DNA of 64,000 nucleotides from Fagopyrum homotropicum. Its lineage: Eukaryota > Streptophyta > Magnoliopsida > Caryophyllales > Polygonaceae. The notes beneath the pieces were generated by a model. It did no database searches. It saw only the letters and a list, made by a program, of their open reading frames with translations, and was not told the origin of the DNA. The DNA lies in contig BSWB01000001.1 of assembly GCA_033239125.1 (NCBI GenBank), positions 138,304,981 through 138,368,980 on the forward strand, read 5' to 3'. This document shows positions 21,338-33,266 of this stretch, piece after piece. The translations under genes were made by a program, and so were the position numbers. Position 1 is the first letter of the stretch. Each line of letters starts with the position of its first letter.

Positions 21338-21915
21338 TGTATTAAAGGAGAGACTTTTTGCCACGTGTCAACGCCACGTTTATCGAAGCCTAAAAATTAT
21401 TTTAAAAAATTGAATAATTAAAAATTAAAATAATTAGGAGATTTATTAAAATAATTAAAACACTAATTATCTTTAGAAAATTTGTTGAATACGTGATTTA
21501 AAACAAAATTGTAATTTGATTTTTTCTAACCAAATCCTAAGATTTAAATAGATTTTTTTTTATCGTAGATTTTAAAAAATAAATTTAAAATGTAATTTCA
21601 ATTTTTGTGTTAAATTTTATTAAATATTTAGCAATTCTCAACTTTACTTATGGGATGTCAGTAAACTAATTTTTTTTAATATAACAAAAAATTCACGGAT
21701 ATAATAATATTTATTTGTAAAATAACGTTATATTTTCACTTTTTTTACCTATAAATATCATCTATTGTTAATCCGATTTTCCATAAAATCTAATAAGTAG
21801 TGATAACTTTATCCATACATTTATGTATGGATTTAAAAGAAATGTAAAAATAACATAATATTATATATAATTCAATATTGTTCAAAACCCGCACATAGTG
21901 CGGGTATTACACTAG
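21338..21915 (+). mobile_element. Second small Helitron, 4 bp after the first
   Basis: It starts TGTATTAAAG (the canonical TC mutated to TG) after an A. It ends with the hairpin CCCGCAC-ATA-GTGCGGG (21888-21904) and CTAG at 21912-21915, followed by T. It shares CCACGTGTCAACGCCA and TCGAAGCCTAAAAA with the neighbouring copy but has a different interior. It is 578 bp and non-coding. Confidence 0.8.
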
Positions 21916-22687
21916 TAATATAAATATAGTGAACACTTTTGGTTTGGTATATACTTTATTACATAAACATTCATAATCAAATCAACAAAATATAATAAGA
22001 AAATAAAATCTATAAAAAAATTATTTACAAAAAAAAAACAAAAAATACATTTTCAAATATTCGTGCAAGACACAGACACTAAACTAGTTGTACACCTACA
22101 TTAAGTTCATGGTTGTATGTTGTGGTAACATATTGAGATCATGTTACACTCCCCAAATAACGTCATAAAAGAACTTGACGAACATGATTTAACAAATTCA
22201 AAAATATCAAGAAACATAACTGTCAACCGGAAAACTTAGATAGAAAATTGACATCCAGGGTAATATGCCAGACAGAGTTTGAACATGAAGGGATTGAAAT
22301 GGAATTAATTCTAGGCAATCATGCAATCTATTTCTTAATTATATCATGAAATTGGGCATGGGGTTACAAGTACACTGTTTACTATCTGTTTGTAACATGC
22401 CAGAAAAATCCAACTTTAAAGCTTTGGAATCAAGGAATGATCTTGTAGAAATTTCCCAATATAGAGACCTATAATAATATAATATAATATTATTCTAATT
22501 GTATGAAGAAAAAAATGTAAAAGATTTGTATCCATAATATCCTATATATTTGTTTATATGATCAATTTAAAAACTTAAAATATCCTTTTAATTTTACAAA
22601 TATATGTACTTAAATTAGTATTTAGAAAATTATTAAAAATAAAATAAAATAAAATAAATGATGTCATCTTTTTATAAACACGTCACA
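21916..22687. other. AT-rich intergenic DNA
   Basis: No gene, RNA or repeat family is recognised. There are short A and TA runs and a TAATA microsatellite near 22472-22494. Confidence 0.6.
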
Positions 22688-22696
22688 TTATTTGAT

Positions 22697-23663
22697 GGAT
22701 TTTTCCTCTTGGTGCCATCAAGGTTTGGACTTTTCCTCTTGATATCCACTAAGTTTTAAAATTCATCTTGGTGCCCTCAAGGTTTCATTTATTTCCTCTT
22801 TATACCCATTCTTAATATATTACATTAAAATTCATTAAAAAATAATTAAAAATTTTAAAAAATAAATTTAAAATAGATTATCACCTCATTAAATTTAATT
22901 AATAAATTTACAACATAAATAGTTTATATATATATTTTTTATTTTTGAAATAAATATATTTTTATTTTTAAATTAAAATATTTTTTATTTTTTACTTTGG
23001 ATTTAAAATATATATATAATTAAATAAAAAATATTTTTTTGAAACTTTATTAAGAGTCTCGAGAATTAAAATATAATAAATTTTTTTTATTTTGAATTTA
23101 AGTTTTATATAGTTTATATTAATTCGAAAATTTTATAAAATTATGTTTTTTCAATTTTAAGATTATGGAAAAGTATATTATAAAAAATAATAAATTAACA
23201 CATAAAAAATAATATTGTTATTTTTAAATTAAAAAAAATTATAGAAAATTTACTTAAATGAGTACTATATGTTTAATTTTTTGGACTCTTAAAAATTTTA
23301 AAAAAATTATTTTTAAATTTTTTAAATAAATATTATTAACATAAATTATATATATATTTTAAATCAAAAGTAAATTTTTTAAATAAAATTTAATTCGAAA
23401 ATAAAGAATATATTTATTTCAAAAATAAAAAAATATATATATAAGTTATTTATTATAAATTTATTAATTAAGGTCATAATTTATTTTAAATTTATTTTTT
23501 TTATTTATTTTTAATGTTTTTTTAATGAATTTTAATATAATATATTAAGATTGGGTATAAAGAGAAAACAAATGAAACCTTGAGGGTACCAAGAGGAGTT
23601 TTGAAACTTAGTGGATACCAAGAGGAAAAGTCCAAACCTTGATGAGACCAAGAGGAAAAATCC
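22697..23663. mobile_element. Mutator-type MITE with long terminal inverted repeats, copy A
   Basis: The ends are GGATTTTTCCTCTTGGTG and its inverse, with inverted repeats of roughly 150 bp. Each arm holds a degenerate repeated motif (CCTCTTGGTRYCC). Perfect 9-bp target duplications TTATTTGAT lie at 22688-22696 and 23664-23672. A 9-bp duplication with long inverted repeats indicates a Mutator-like element. The 967-bp interior is extremely AT-rich and non-coding, and it could fold back on itself over much of its length. Confidence 0.9.
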
Positions 23664-23794
23664 TTATTTGATTTACGGTAAAATATGCATATAGACAATA
23701 AAATTATTTAAATAGAAATTTATACACCCGAGTCGAGATAGGAACGTTAAATTAGTTAAGTTTATATTTGACCAATATATTGCGATATTATTAT

Positions 23795-25059
23795 GGATTT
23801 TTCCTCTTGGTACCCTCAAGGTTTGGATTTTTCCTCTTGGTATCCACCATGTTTCAAAATTCCTCTTGGTGCCCTCAAGGTTCCATTTGTTTCCTCTTTA
23901 TACCCATTCTTAATATATTACAATAAAATTCATTATAAAATAATTAAAAACTAAGAAAAATAAATTTAAAATAGATTATGACTTAATTACATTTTAAACT
24001 AATAAATTTATAATGATAGTATTTTTTAAAAATATTTTTCTAATTAAAAAAAAGTAAAGTAAAATAAAGATAATTTTTTTTGAATTAAAATAAATCAAAA
24101 ATAAATTTTTTAAATTTTTTTAATAAAATCCAGAAAATTAAACATATATTTTTTTTAAAGTTAATTTTCTATAATTTATTTTAATTAGAAAATAACAGTA
24201 TTATTTTTTATGTGTTAATTTATTATTTTTTATAATATACTTTTCCATAATCTTAAAATTTAAAAAAGCATAATTTTTTTTTAAATTTTCGATTTGATAT
24301 AAATTATATAAAATTTAAATTCAAAATAAATAAATTTATTATATTTTAATTCTCTAGACTCTCAATAAATTTCAAAAAAAATGTTTTTTATTTAATTATA
24401 TATATAAATATATTTATTTATTTATTTATTTGTCGAAATAAATATATTTTTAATTAAATAATTTGATTTTACTTTTTACTTTCGATTTAAATAAAAATAA
24501 TAATTTATATTAATTCGTAAATATAATAAATTTATTTATTTTGAATTTAAATTATAATTTATATTAATTCAAAAAATTTTAAAAATTATGTTTTTTTAAA
24601 TTTTAAGATTATGAAAAAGTGTATTATAAAAAATAATAAATTAACTCATAAAAAATAATATTGTTATTTTCTAATTAAAATAAATTATAAAAAATTAACT
24701 TTTAAAAAAACTATATTTTTAGGACTCTTAAAAAAATTTAAAAAATTTATTTTTGATTTATTTTAGTTCAAAAATAAAAATTATCTTTAATTTACTTTTA
24801 TTTTTTTTAATAAGAAAAATATTTTAAAAAAACACTATCATTATAAATTTATTAGTTTCAAACTTAATGAAGTTATAATCTATTTTAAATTTATTATTTT
24901 AATTTTTTAATTATTTTATAATGAATTTTAATGTAATATATTAAGAATGGACATAAAGAGGAAACAAATGGAATCTTGAGGGTACCAAGAGGATTTTTAA
25001 AACTTGATGGATACCAAGAGAAAAAGTCCAAACCTTAAGAGTACCAAGAGGAAAAATCC
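23795..25059. mobile_element. Mutator-type MITE with long terminal inverted repeats, copy B
   Basis: The family is the same as copy A 132 bp to the left. It starts GGATTTTTCCTCTTGGTA, ends with the inverse, and has perfect 9-bp duplications TATTATTAT at 23786-23794 and 25060-25068. It is 1265 bp and non-coding. The right end lies about 90 bp from the p24 promoter elements. Confidence 0.9.
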
Positions 25060-25150
25060 TATTATTATTATAGAAATATGATCGTATCTAAAATTAAACT
25101 AATTACTCAATCAATCAAAAGTTTTCCGCGCAGCCAGCTACGTGTAACAT

Positions 25151-25176
25151 CCAATAAGAAACGGCCACGTATATAG
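25151..25176 (+). promoter_or_regulatory. Promoter of the p24 gene: ER stress element followed by a TATA box
   Basis: CCAAT (25151-25155), nine bases, then CCACG (25165-25169) matches the ER stress response element CCAAT-N9-CCACG exactly. TATATAG follows at 25170-25176. Transcription would start near 25200, about 110 bp before the ATG. A palindromic GACGTC lies at 25195-25200. In plants ERSE motifs are bound by bZIP28 with NF-Y during the unfolded protein response. Confidence 0.6.
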
Positions 25177-25314
25177 TAAATCGCAAGACATAACGACGTC
25201 GTAGCTTTGAGCGTGTTCGTCTTCGTCTTCTTGTCCGTTCGTCTAAGTGAAGTCGTGAAAAGTCAAAAGTTTGTGCCCTCCTCCCCGGGAACATCGATCG
25301 ATTCAGAAACGGAT

Positions 25315-27502
25315 ATGAGAGGTGAAAGAAAGTCATGGCAGATCAGTTTGCTTCTGGCTCTGCTCTTTAGTTGCTGCGTTCGTCAGAGCTCGGCTCTCTC
25401 TATAACAGTCAACAAAGATGAATGCGTGTACGAATACGTGCTCTACGAAGGGGATGCGATCACTGGAAACTTCGTTGTTGTTGATCACGATGTCTTCTGG
25501 GGCTCTGATCATCCTGGCATCGACTTCACCGTAATTCACTTCCTTCTTTTCAGAGTCGTTATTTGCGAAATCGTTTTGATTTTGATTTTTTCTTCTCCTT
25601 GCTCCTGCTTTGTTCGATTTTTGTGCTTTAATTTGAAATTTTCCGTATCATAGGATGATGGTTATTTTGGAATTGGAATCAATCGCTGTCGTGAAAACCC
25701 TATTTTGCATTGTGGTTGCCGGGTTGGATGCCAACTCTAAGCAAGGGGATGTATAATCTAGGGTTTAGCTTGTGAGATGTCTTCGATTATCATGTTTTCT
25801 TCAATTATAGCGTTCACCTTTTTAGCATGCCCTGCAGTTTCTCAAGTTTAGGCATGAGCAAAATCCAACGTATTAGCAGGATCTGAAGCAGACTTTTCCC
25901 CAAAGCAATTAGGTTCCTTTGATTGATTTATCTGCTATCATACATTCATATTTCATACTATGATATGAAGAACTTCAATTAGAAAACCCAATTATAGAAT
26001 AACAGTATAGTAGATATCTCCCCAATACCACCCTTTGTAAAGGTATATTTGATGAACCGGTATCACCATCTGGGCCTATCTATACTGTGATATAAACTGG
26101 GGTTAGAATCATGACTAGTAAATTGGGGGTGAAGACTGGATTTGTATCGCAAGTTAGCACCTTTAGGGCATAGTAAAGCTTGTTTGATTTTCTTCTAGTG
26201 TTTTGTTAGTCTTGCTTCCTGCAAACCATGTCATCGTATTCCTCTATGGAAAGTTCAACATGTTATTGTAGCATATTGGGCTAAACTTTAAATGGATTAG
26301 CTTGTATTGCTTAAATAGTCAGCAGTTCGTGAGACAATTTATTTTTTTGCAGGTGACATCCCCAAACGGTAATATCGTCCATACTGTGAAGGGAACGTCA
26401 GGGGAGAAGTTTGAACTGAAAGCTCTTCATAGTGGAATGTATAAATTTTGTTTCCACAATCCATCATCTGCTCCAGAATCTGTTGCCTTCCATATTCACA
26501 TTGGACATATTCCTAGTGAGCATGATCTTGCTAAAGATGGTTAGTGAATGTCTTAAGATTGACTTCAAAGTTGTACTATGTTTAGTTATGGCTTTCTTGA
26601 TTGAGCTGTTAAACGGAAGCAAACAAAACCCGTCACCTGGACTTCCTTTATTGTTTCTTGGGACTGCAGAACATTTGGACCCAATCAATGTGAAGATTGC
26701 AGAACTCAGAGAAGCATTGGAGGCTGTAACAGGAGAACAGAAGTATTTGAAGGCACGTGATACCCGACATCGTCTTAGTAAGTTCTAACTTTGACATTAT
26801 AACTTGAAATATCCTTGTTATCATTGTGTATTTATCCATAGAACATGAGGCAATCGCAGTTACAAATGTATGTGATGATTGGTACTTGTTCATCAATAGC
26901 AACTTAGCATTTGCATTTTTGTATATTTTGCTGTCACTAAATCGACGCCCCTCTATACTGCAATGCCCTGTTCTTTCATAGTTCTGTTTTAAGCCCCTAT
27001 AGTTTGAATTTACACTATATTATGCTCTTGATAAGAACAAATTTGAAAGTAAGAACCTCACAATCAGCCAAGATTTTGAGAAATCCTCAGTTCTACATTC
27101 ACTGTCAATCTTCACGTTTGAATCCAATAAAATGCATTAGCTCCTCCTTCTGTAGTTGAAGAAAGTAACTGAATAATATACTGATAAGCTGAAAGCAAAA
27201 CGACATTGGGGCTTAAAACATTGTCTGGTTCCCAATATGGAGGACCGGAGAAGGTTGCTATGTTTTCTTGTGTTAGTATTGTGATTTGTTCTCCAACCTA
27301 ATTCTTATCTGTACATAACCTGATGTTTAATCTGCTTTTATTTAACATTGTCTGGTTACCATTTGCAGCAAATGAGAGCACAAGGAAGAGGGTCATAGTC
27401 TACACAGTTTTAGAATATGTGTTACTGGTTGTTGCAAGCGGAGTTCAGGTACTAATCATCCAACGGTTATTTAGCAAGTCAGTGGGGTACAATCGAGTTT
27501 AA
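25315..27502 (+). CDS. p24beta3: Transmembrane emp24 domain protein, p24 beta subfamily (four exons)
   Basis: p24 proteins are type I membrane proteins of the early secretory pathway that bind COPI and COPII coats and help cargo packaging and retrieval. Coding exons are 25315-25530, 26353-26539, 26670-26777 and 27369-27502, all with GT-AG introns, giving 214 residues. Residues 1-27 are a signal peptide. A GOLD domain follows, with the conserved cysteine pair at Cys37 and Cys105 (YKFCFHNP). A coiled coil (about 136-168, NVKIAELREALEA) and a transmembrane helix (about 179-201) come next, then a short tail ending GYNRV. The length and sequence fit Arabidopsis p24 beta3 very closely. The ATG at 25315 is chosen because it opens the signal peptide; an upstream in-frame extension from 25207 would be implausible. 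An ERSE-TATA promoter lies just upstream. The gene appears intact. Confidence 0.95.
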
Positions 27503-28401
27503 GACGTCTTTATGATTTTGTAACTTGTTTACTCATTAGTTTGCCCTTAAGTGGTTTTGTAACCCCAGAACTTTGATATATGGATTCACACAAACCAGGG
27601 TTGCAATCTGTTGCGGCATTACGACATATGTTCCTAGAAGATATTTTATGTTAGTGTGATTATCTTTGGATTCCATTTGAAAAGAACGGAAATAAGTTCA
27701 GAAAATCCGAATGCAGATTGAGCCCGTCACTCATTGCCTCAATGGAAATGAAAGAAAAGGGCTGTACTATTATTCTCCTTACCAGCTAAGCGACTCGCAG
27801 AATATAAGCTTTGATACACTAATCTACATTACAAGTTAAGAAATGGCTGCACAGAAATGAAGGAAAATAACATAGATGGAGCAAGTTTTGGCCATTTTCT
27901 TTGAAAAGAAACAAAGAAGTTGCATATTTGCATTACTGGGCAAATCCCCTTTGGCAGTAAGCTAAGAGAACTGCATTTTCAAATCTTTGATTGCAGTTAG
28001 CCATCTGCCAAAGGCGATTTTACCCTGTAATGCTCGTGCAATGTGAGCTTCCATGCCGATGAATGAAATTTGAACCACAAGCCCCTTTTATAGTCCATGA
28101 AAGATGTAGCAAGTTCCATTATCTTGCCATACCAATGGCATATTCCATTAGGCTTACCGTGTAGTCCTGCGTTGCAAACTTCATAACCAATGTGCATAGT
28201 ACATTCTAGGAACATTCTCAGTGACTTTAACAGATTACACAAGCTTTATTTTGTGCAAAAGGAAATTGCAAACATACCCTCGTCTTGTCGCTATCTCGAA
28301 CACAGCCATGCTTCATTAACATATACAAAATTGATGGTAAAACATGTGCAAAGAATCCAAGAGTCATGTTAATCAATCTTAACAAAAGAGCATGTTTGCC
28401 T
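27503..28401. other. p24 3' region and intergenic DNA
   Basis: The first 150-200 bp are probably 3' UTR. A minus-strand ORF of 81 residues (27997-28242) resembles no family I recognise. The sequence around 27985-28220 is less AT-rich than its surroundings and could be an exon relic. No confident gene. Confidence 0.4.
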
Positions 28402-28409
28402 CTTTGGGT

Positions 28410-29110
28410 TAGGGATGACAGCAGGGCGGAGTGTGGGCGGGGACTACCCTCCCCATCCCCGCTTGGTTTTATACTCCCCATCTTCGCTTAATTTTATACT
28501 CCCCATCCCCGTTCCCATACCCGTTCAGGTAATCAAAATTGTCCCGTCTCCGTTGGATCCCCACCTACATCGGGGAATCTCGTCCCCGTATACTATTTTC
28601 AACATTCGATCCCCGTCAGAGAATCCCTCCACGTACAATTTTTTCGTCAAAAAAATAAAATAAAAAAATAAAAAAAATAATCAAAGATAGAAAAGTATAT
28701 AGTAACAATTAATTTATAAAACAAAATAATTCCATCATAACTACTAAATAATTCTACAGTAATTTCTATAAAATTTGTCATGATTGTTAGTTATACAATT
28801 ATAATAAATTATATTGTGTTTTAATTTATTTTCCACTTATATAAAGACCAAAATAATTAGTTATCATATTATACAATTATAGAATATAATATATTAACAC
28901 AGGAAAAACTTATTCTAATACTGAGAACTCCGATTGGGATCTCCACGGGTAAATCCGACGGGACGGGGCGGAGACACATGTCCCACCTCCATCCTCAACC
29001 CCGCTCAGGAAATTATTTTTTACTCCATCCCCATTTATAATCCCCATTCTCATCCCCGTATCGGGAAATCCCCATGGAGAATGGGATTATCCGTCTCATT
29101 GTCATCCCTA
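28410..29110. mobile_element. hAT-type MITE, copy 1
   Basis: The ends are TAGGGATGACA and TGTCATCCCTA (inverted). The 8-bp flanks are CTTTGGGT (28402-28409) and CCTTGGGT (29111-29118), seven of eight matching, as expected for a hAT insertion. GC-rich arms full of CCCCATCCCCG-type words surround an AT-rich core. It is 701 bp and non-coding. It is related to the element at 42470-43209. Confidence 0.85.
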
Positions 29111-29118
29111 CCTTGGGT

Positions 29119-29686
29119 ATCATTGCAGCCCACCAGCCATCATTCATTTGTGAAGCCTTTAGCTTCACAAAATCACATTCTACAAAGCAAAAATGGAAAG
29201 GCAAGATATTTGGCCTAGGATTGATCTTTAGTGGTAGGTGGCTAGATGTTGTAGGAGAATCAGTGCCATTATATGTATGACCAGAACAATCCTATATAAA
29301 ATGTGGTAGGATATGCTTCATCTATTTCAGCATATCCAAGATCATACAAGAAAATGCATGCTATGAAAACATATATTCTAAGGGTTAGCAGAAAGCTAGT
29401 GAATATCCATTGTAACATCAATGGAATTGTGCATCCCATATTGGAAATGTTAGCAATGAATTCATGAAAGAGATCTAGATTGTCATGAATAAAATTGAAA
29501 GGATACATAGAGCTAAGAAATAGCTAGTAACACCTCCATAACTAAAAAATATTCGTCAAAGAAAATCATCATTCTCTATTTCCTAAAACAAAACAAATAA
29601 GGTTCCATGGCAATCAAACCGAAATTTTACATATCATGGTGTGCAATACAATGACCAAATCCTATAAAATAATGTTGTAGATCAGA
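29119..29686. other. Intergenic DNA and probable RABA1 3' UTR
   Basis: No gene is seen. The stretch just left of 29687 is the likely 3' UTR of the minus-strand RABA1 gene. Short ORFs here have no recognisable similarity. Confidence 0.5.
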
Positions 29687-32030
29687 TCAAGTTGAACAGC
29701 ATCCCACTGATTTCATAGCAGATACTTCCTTTCCAACATCAATCTTCTCACCGGTAGGGACAGTGGAGCCATTAGTATCGTCCCCAGTTTCCATTGCCTT
29801 CTTGCTCACAATGTGGTAGATCTGAGTCAGAACCTCTGAGAAGGCGCCGTCGACATTGGTGGCTTCGAGGGCAGATGTCTCCATGAAGTAGAGAGACTCT
29901 CTCTCAGCAAATGAGCGACCATCTTCTGTGGGAACTGCCACGAGGTGCCGAAGATCAGACTTGTTGCCTATCAGCATAACTACAATGTTTGGGTCTGTGT
30001 GGTCTCTAAGCTCCCTCAACCACCTCTCAACACTCTCGAAAGTTGAATGTCGTGTGACGTCATACACTAGCAATGCGCCAACCGCACCTCGGTAATATGC
30101 ACTCGTGATTGCTCGATACCTGGATATGCAAAAATGTAGACATCATATAACAGGAGCTAATCGCAATAAAGATAGTCAAATTAGATTTGAATGAATCTTC
30201 AATGGAACAAAACACAATACATGCTAAAGTATACTTCACTCCAAAATTTTATTATCAGAACATAATGTTATTCAATGTACTCTCCTAAAAATCAGGATGT
30301 AAGTATAACTTATCCTCCAAAGTGCAAAGATCCTTGGTCAATCCAACAAATGCTACCCAATACCCATTGAGCTGTGATTCTTTCTTGATAAAATTAATTT
30401 TGACCTTATTGTACATGATTGTTATTTTTATTTTTCTTGGCATACGTGTACATAATTTACCAGCAACACATTAACCACAACTAATATCAACAGTCTGGTG
30501 CTATCCATTGGTTCACGCTGCAGGTTGATAGAAAATAGTTCAAATGCTTATGCACACACCTTTGTTTATTATCTCTGGGAAAAGAACTACACCAGTATAC
30601 CAATCGATATTTACGGGTTATCCTACCAAATACTAGAAGCAGTTTTGGACAACTCCAAAGGAGCACCATATCTGTTTCCTAGAGAAAATTCGGAAACACA
30701 GGCACAGGGAAACACAAATCTTGGTAAATGCATAGTAACTATGATATGATGTTTCCACATTTCCGTGTCCGTTTCCGTACAACATAGTTGCACATAAGAC
30801 TATAGATAGTAGGGTTCTTCTAGGCTTGCAAGGAAGACATTTGTATTTTTAAAGGCTCATGAGATATATCACGTTGGTCATTCCCTAGTCTATTGATAGT
30901 TAAGTCAATTTTATTTTGATGGATTATCACTTACAGTATAATATCACTTACAAACATAAGCTTCATTTTGTATGACACTATCACTAGAAAAAAGACATAA
31001 ATTGCGAAATTTCATCAGGCTGCCAGGCAGACATCTTTAGCCTATGTACTAGACTTATCCCATTGGATGCCCACTTAATAATGAGACAGGCTGTACACAA
31101 ATCAGGGGAAACAATCAATTTCTAACCTCCACCCTAAATGATCAATACAGCATTACTTCCTTAAAGAAGCAAACTTGACAATCATAATGTGAAGTCAGAT
31201 AATAAAAACTAAAATAAAAGAAGACTTGAGTCAGGCTTGAGTCATATGACTCATATCTAACATGAAAATGTGTTGAAATGCAAATTTAAGTGTCCGAGGC
31301 TTCAAAAGCCCAGCAGCAGTAAACACCATAACTTGATCACATAAAAGAACCAGGTTAGCCATAGAACTGCAGTATCCATATCAAAATACAAGCATTTTTG
31401 GAAGACTATTAACATTATAAAAACAAGAACCAATTTAGAATCAAAACAAGCTATAAACAGAAGGATCTTCTGCTCCACAAGCAAAGACAAGCAAATTATA
31501 CACTTCAAACTAGTCATTTGCTTCCTGCTTTCGGAAAATAGTCAACAAATGCAAAGCAGCAGTCTCCACAGATCCAGCATCACACGTAAGCAAAGATCCA
31601 TTCAAACAAGCAACTGAAATCCGCAAACAAATATCCAGATCTACGTAATTGAACTCAAATTCTCTCCCTGGACCCACGGAAAACTATATAAACTTTTGGA
31701 TCTACACTATCGGGCCGACTAAACAGATCAAGCTTGAGCAAGGAGGCTCAACATAGTAAAAAATGAGAGTAAAAGCAAGAAAAAGAAACCCTAGTTTAAA
31801 GAATGTCACCTCTCTTGACCAGCAGTATCCCAAATCTGAGCTTTGATGACCTTTGAATCAACATTCAAGCTCCTAGTAGCGAACTCAACGCCGATAGTGG
31901 ACTTGGACTCGAGGCTGAACTCGTTTCTGGTGAACCTGGACAGCAAATTGGACTTTCCGACCCCTGAATCTCCGATTAGAACCACCTTGAAAAGGTAATC
32001 ATAGTCATCCTCTGCTCTATAGCCTGACAT
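29687..32030 (-). CDS. RABA1: RABA1-type small GTPase (Rab11 family), two exons
   Basis: RABA1 GTPases act at the trans-Golgi network and recycling endosomes in secretion to the plasma membrane and cell plate. Exon 1 is 31810-32030 and exon 2 is 29687-30119, minus strand. The GT-AG intron of about 1.7 kb splits the codon for Arg74 just after WDTAGQE. The product is 217 residues. Visible motifs are the P-loop GDSGVGKS (20-27), switch I Thr45 in STIGVEF, WDTAGQE (67-73) with Gln72, GNKSD (125-129), ETSALEA (154-160), and a C-terminal Cys214-Cys215 pair in GCCST for geranylgeranylation. The hypervariable tail and the LVAVPTED/SLYFMETSALEATNV segments place it in RABA1, closest from memory to RABA1g; the exact paralogue is uncertain. 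The reading frame is intact, with no missing catalytic residue. Confidence 0.95.
30120..31809 (-). other. Intron of RABA1
   Basis: The donor GGTGAC at 31809-31808 and acceptor CCAG at 30121-30120 agree with the conserved reading frame. No nested gene or transposon ends are recognised inside. Confidence 0.9.
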
Positions 32031-32484
32031 TTTTTTGCTTCTGAATTACAACCACTGCTAAACGTAACCTCTATATGATCTTTGAAGAAGTAGGGAGATC
32101 TGGGAGATGGAGAAATGGAGAATGTGTATTGAGTATTGAAATTGGGCGGCTTTTTCTAGAGCAACAAGATGGGTCCAAGTGTTCGATTTTGGGTTGAACA
32201 CACAGGAAACCTGGGTGGACGGGGTTTATAATTCAATTTTCAAACAGATTAGAATGTGTTTTTACACAAAACCACCACCTAAAATTGATAATTACATTAA
32301 ACAACCCTACGTTAGCTATATTTCTTTCACACAATTATTTGTTTTTTATTCATTGTGGTGCCTAGTGGAGTGGTGATTTTGTATGATTTGTAAATTTAGA
32401 GGTGATTTTATGTTAAGTCTCCTATTTTAAGGGTAATTTAGTAGAATTTTCCCAACAGAATAACTAGAAGACTATAATAACCAA
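32031..32484 (-). promoter_or_regulatory. RABA1 5' UTR and upstream region
   Basis: The first 100-130 bp upstream of the ATG are CT-rich on the minus strand, as plant 5' UTRs often are. A clear TATA box at a convincing distance was not found. The rest is AT-rich. Confidence 0.4.
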
Positions 32485-32822
32485 TTTGTTATTCGTACCC
32501 ACGTATTCATACTATTCGTACCCTCACTACGCGTACGCAATGCGTAGCCGTAGCAAGAAGCTCATTTCGTTCAAAAAAACAAGGAAAATGTACTACGCGT
32601 ACGCGATGCGTAGTCGTAGCTGTACTACGACTACGCATCGCGTACGCGTAGTAGTCCATAACATATATCCCCTTCGAAAAAATGAAGGGAAACTTACTAC
32701 GCCTAGGCGTAGTAAGGTAAAAAAAAAAAAAATTTTTTTTTTTTTTTTTTTTACTACGCCTACGCCATGCGTAGACGTAGATGTAGTATGTATAGCATGT
32801 ATATGGTGGTACGAATAGCAAA
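32485..32822. mobile_element. Multi-palindromic foldback MITE
   Basis: TATTCGTACC-type ends face each other (left near 32493, right near 32806-32816 inverted). Between them the word CTACGC-TACGC-ATGCGTAG recurs in both orientations. At 32591-32619 and 32625-32653 are two perfectly complementary 29-nt arms around a 5-nt loop. A smaller palindrome CTACGCCTAGGCGTAG lies at 32698-32713, and an A-then-T run of over 30 bp at 32719-32751. Short ORFs on both strands come from the palindrome. No target duplication was resolved. Confidence 0.7.
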
Positions 32823-33266
32823 AACTCTATAATAATAGTGCCATTTAATGAAATTCATCAATCCCTTAAATTTCTCTGTAATATGTAACGGGTTTTTAAA
32901 AAAATTTGAATTGCGAGTAGCGTTTGGTTGGAATTGATATCGATATTAATGGGATCAAGAATGGGTCTAGGTATGAATTCTAGAATCAAGTGTTCTTTAA
33001 ATTTGATTTTGCCACCAAAAAAGTTTCTCGAAGCTTTTTCTTTCGGCCAATGACATATTTGATGGAGTTTTTCATTGACCAATATCAAAATAAATAAATA
33101 TGTAATATTGAATTTAAATTAAATTTAATGATATTAAATTGAAATATAATATGTTTACTACTTATAATTAATATTTATACATATTATATTTATGCTACTA
33201 ACAACATAAAGCATTATATAAATGATTTACCAAAGTTTATATGTGATTTTTTAACTTTAAATAAAG
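32823..33266. other. AT-rich intergenic DNA
   Basis: No gene or recognisable repeat. Confidence 0.5.

Noticed and set aside
21306..21904. Repeated GC-rich hairpins as a possible CRISPR-like or terminator array
   Set aside because: Only two copies, each immediately before CTAG and an A|T junction: they are Helitron 3' ends.
32486..32821. Overlapping 104-110 residue ORFs on both strands
   Set aside because: They are products of the palindromic element; the two strands encode similar peptides because the sequence is self-complementary.
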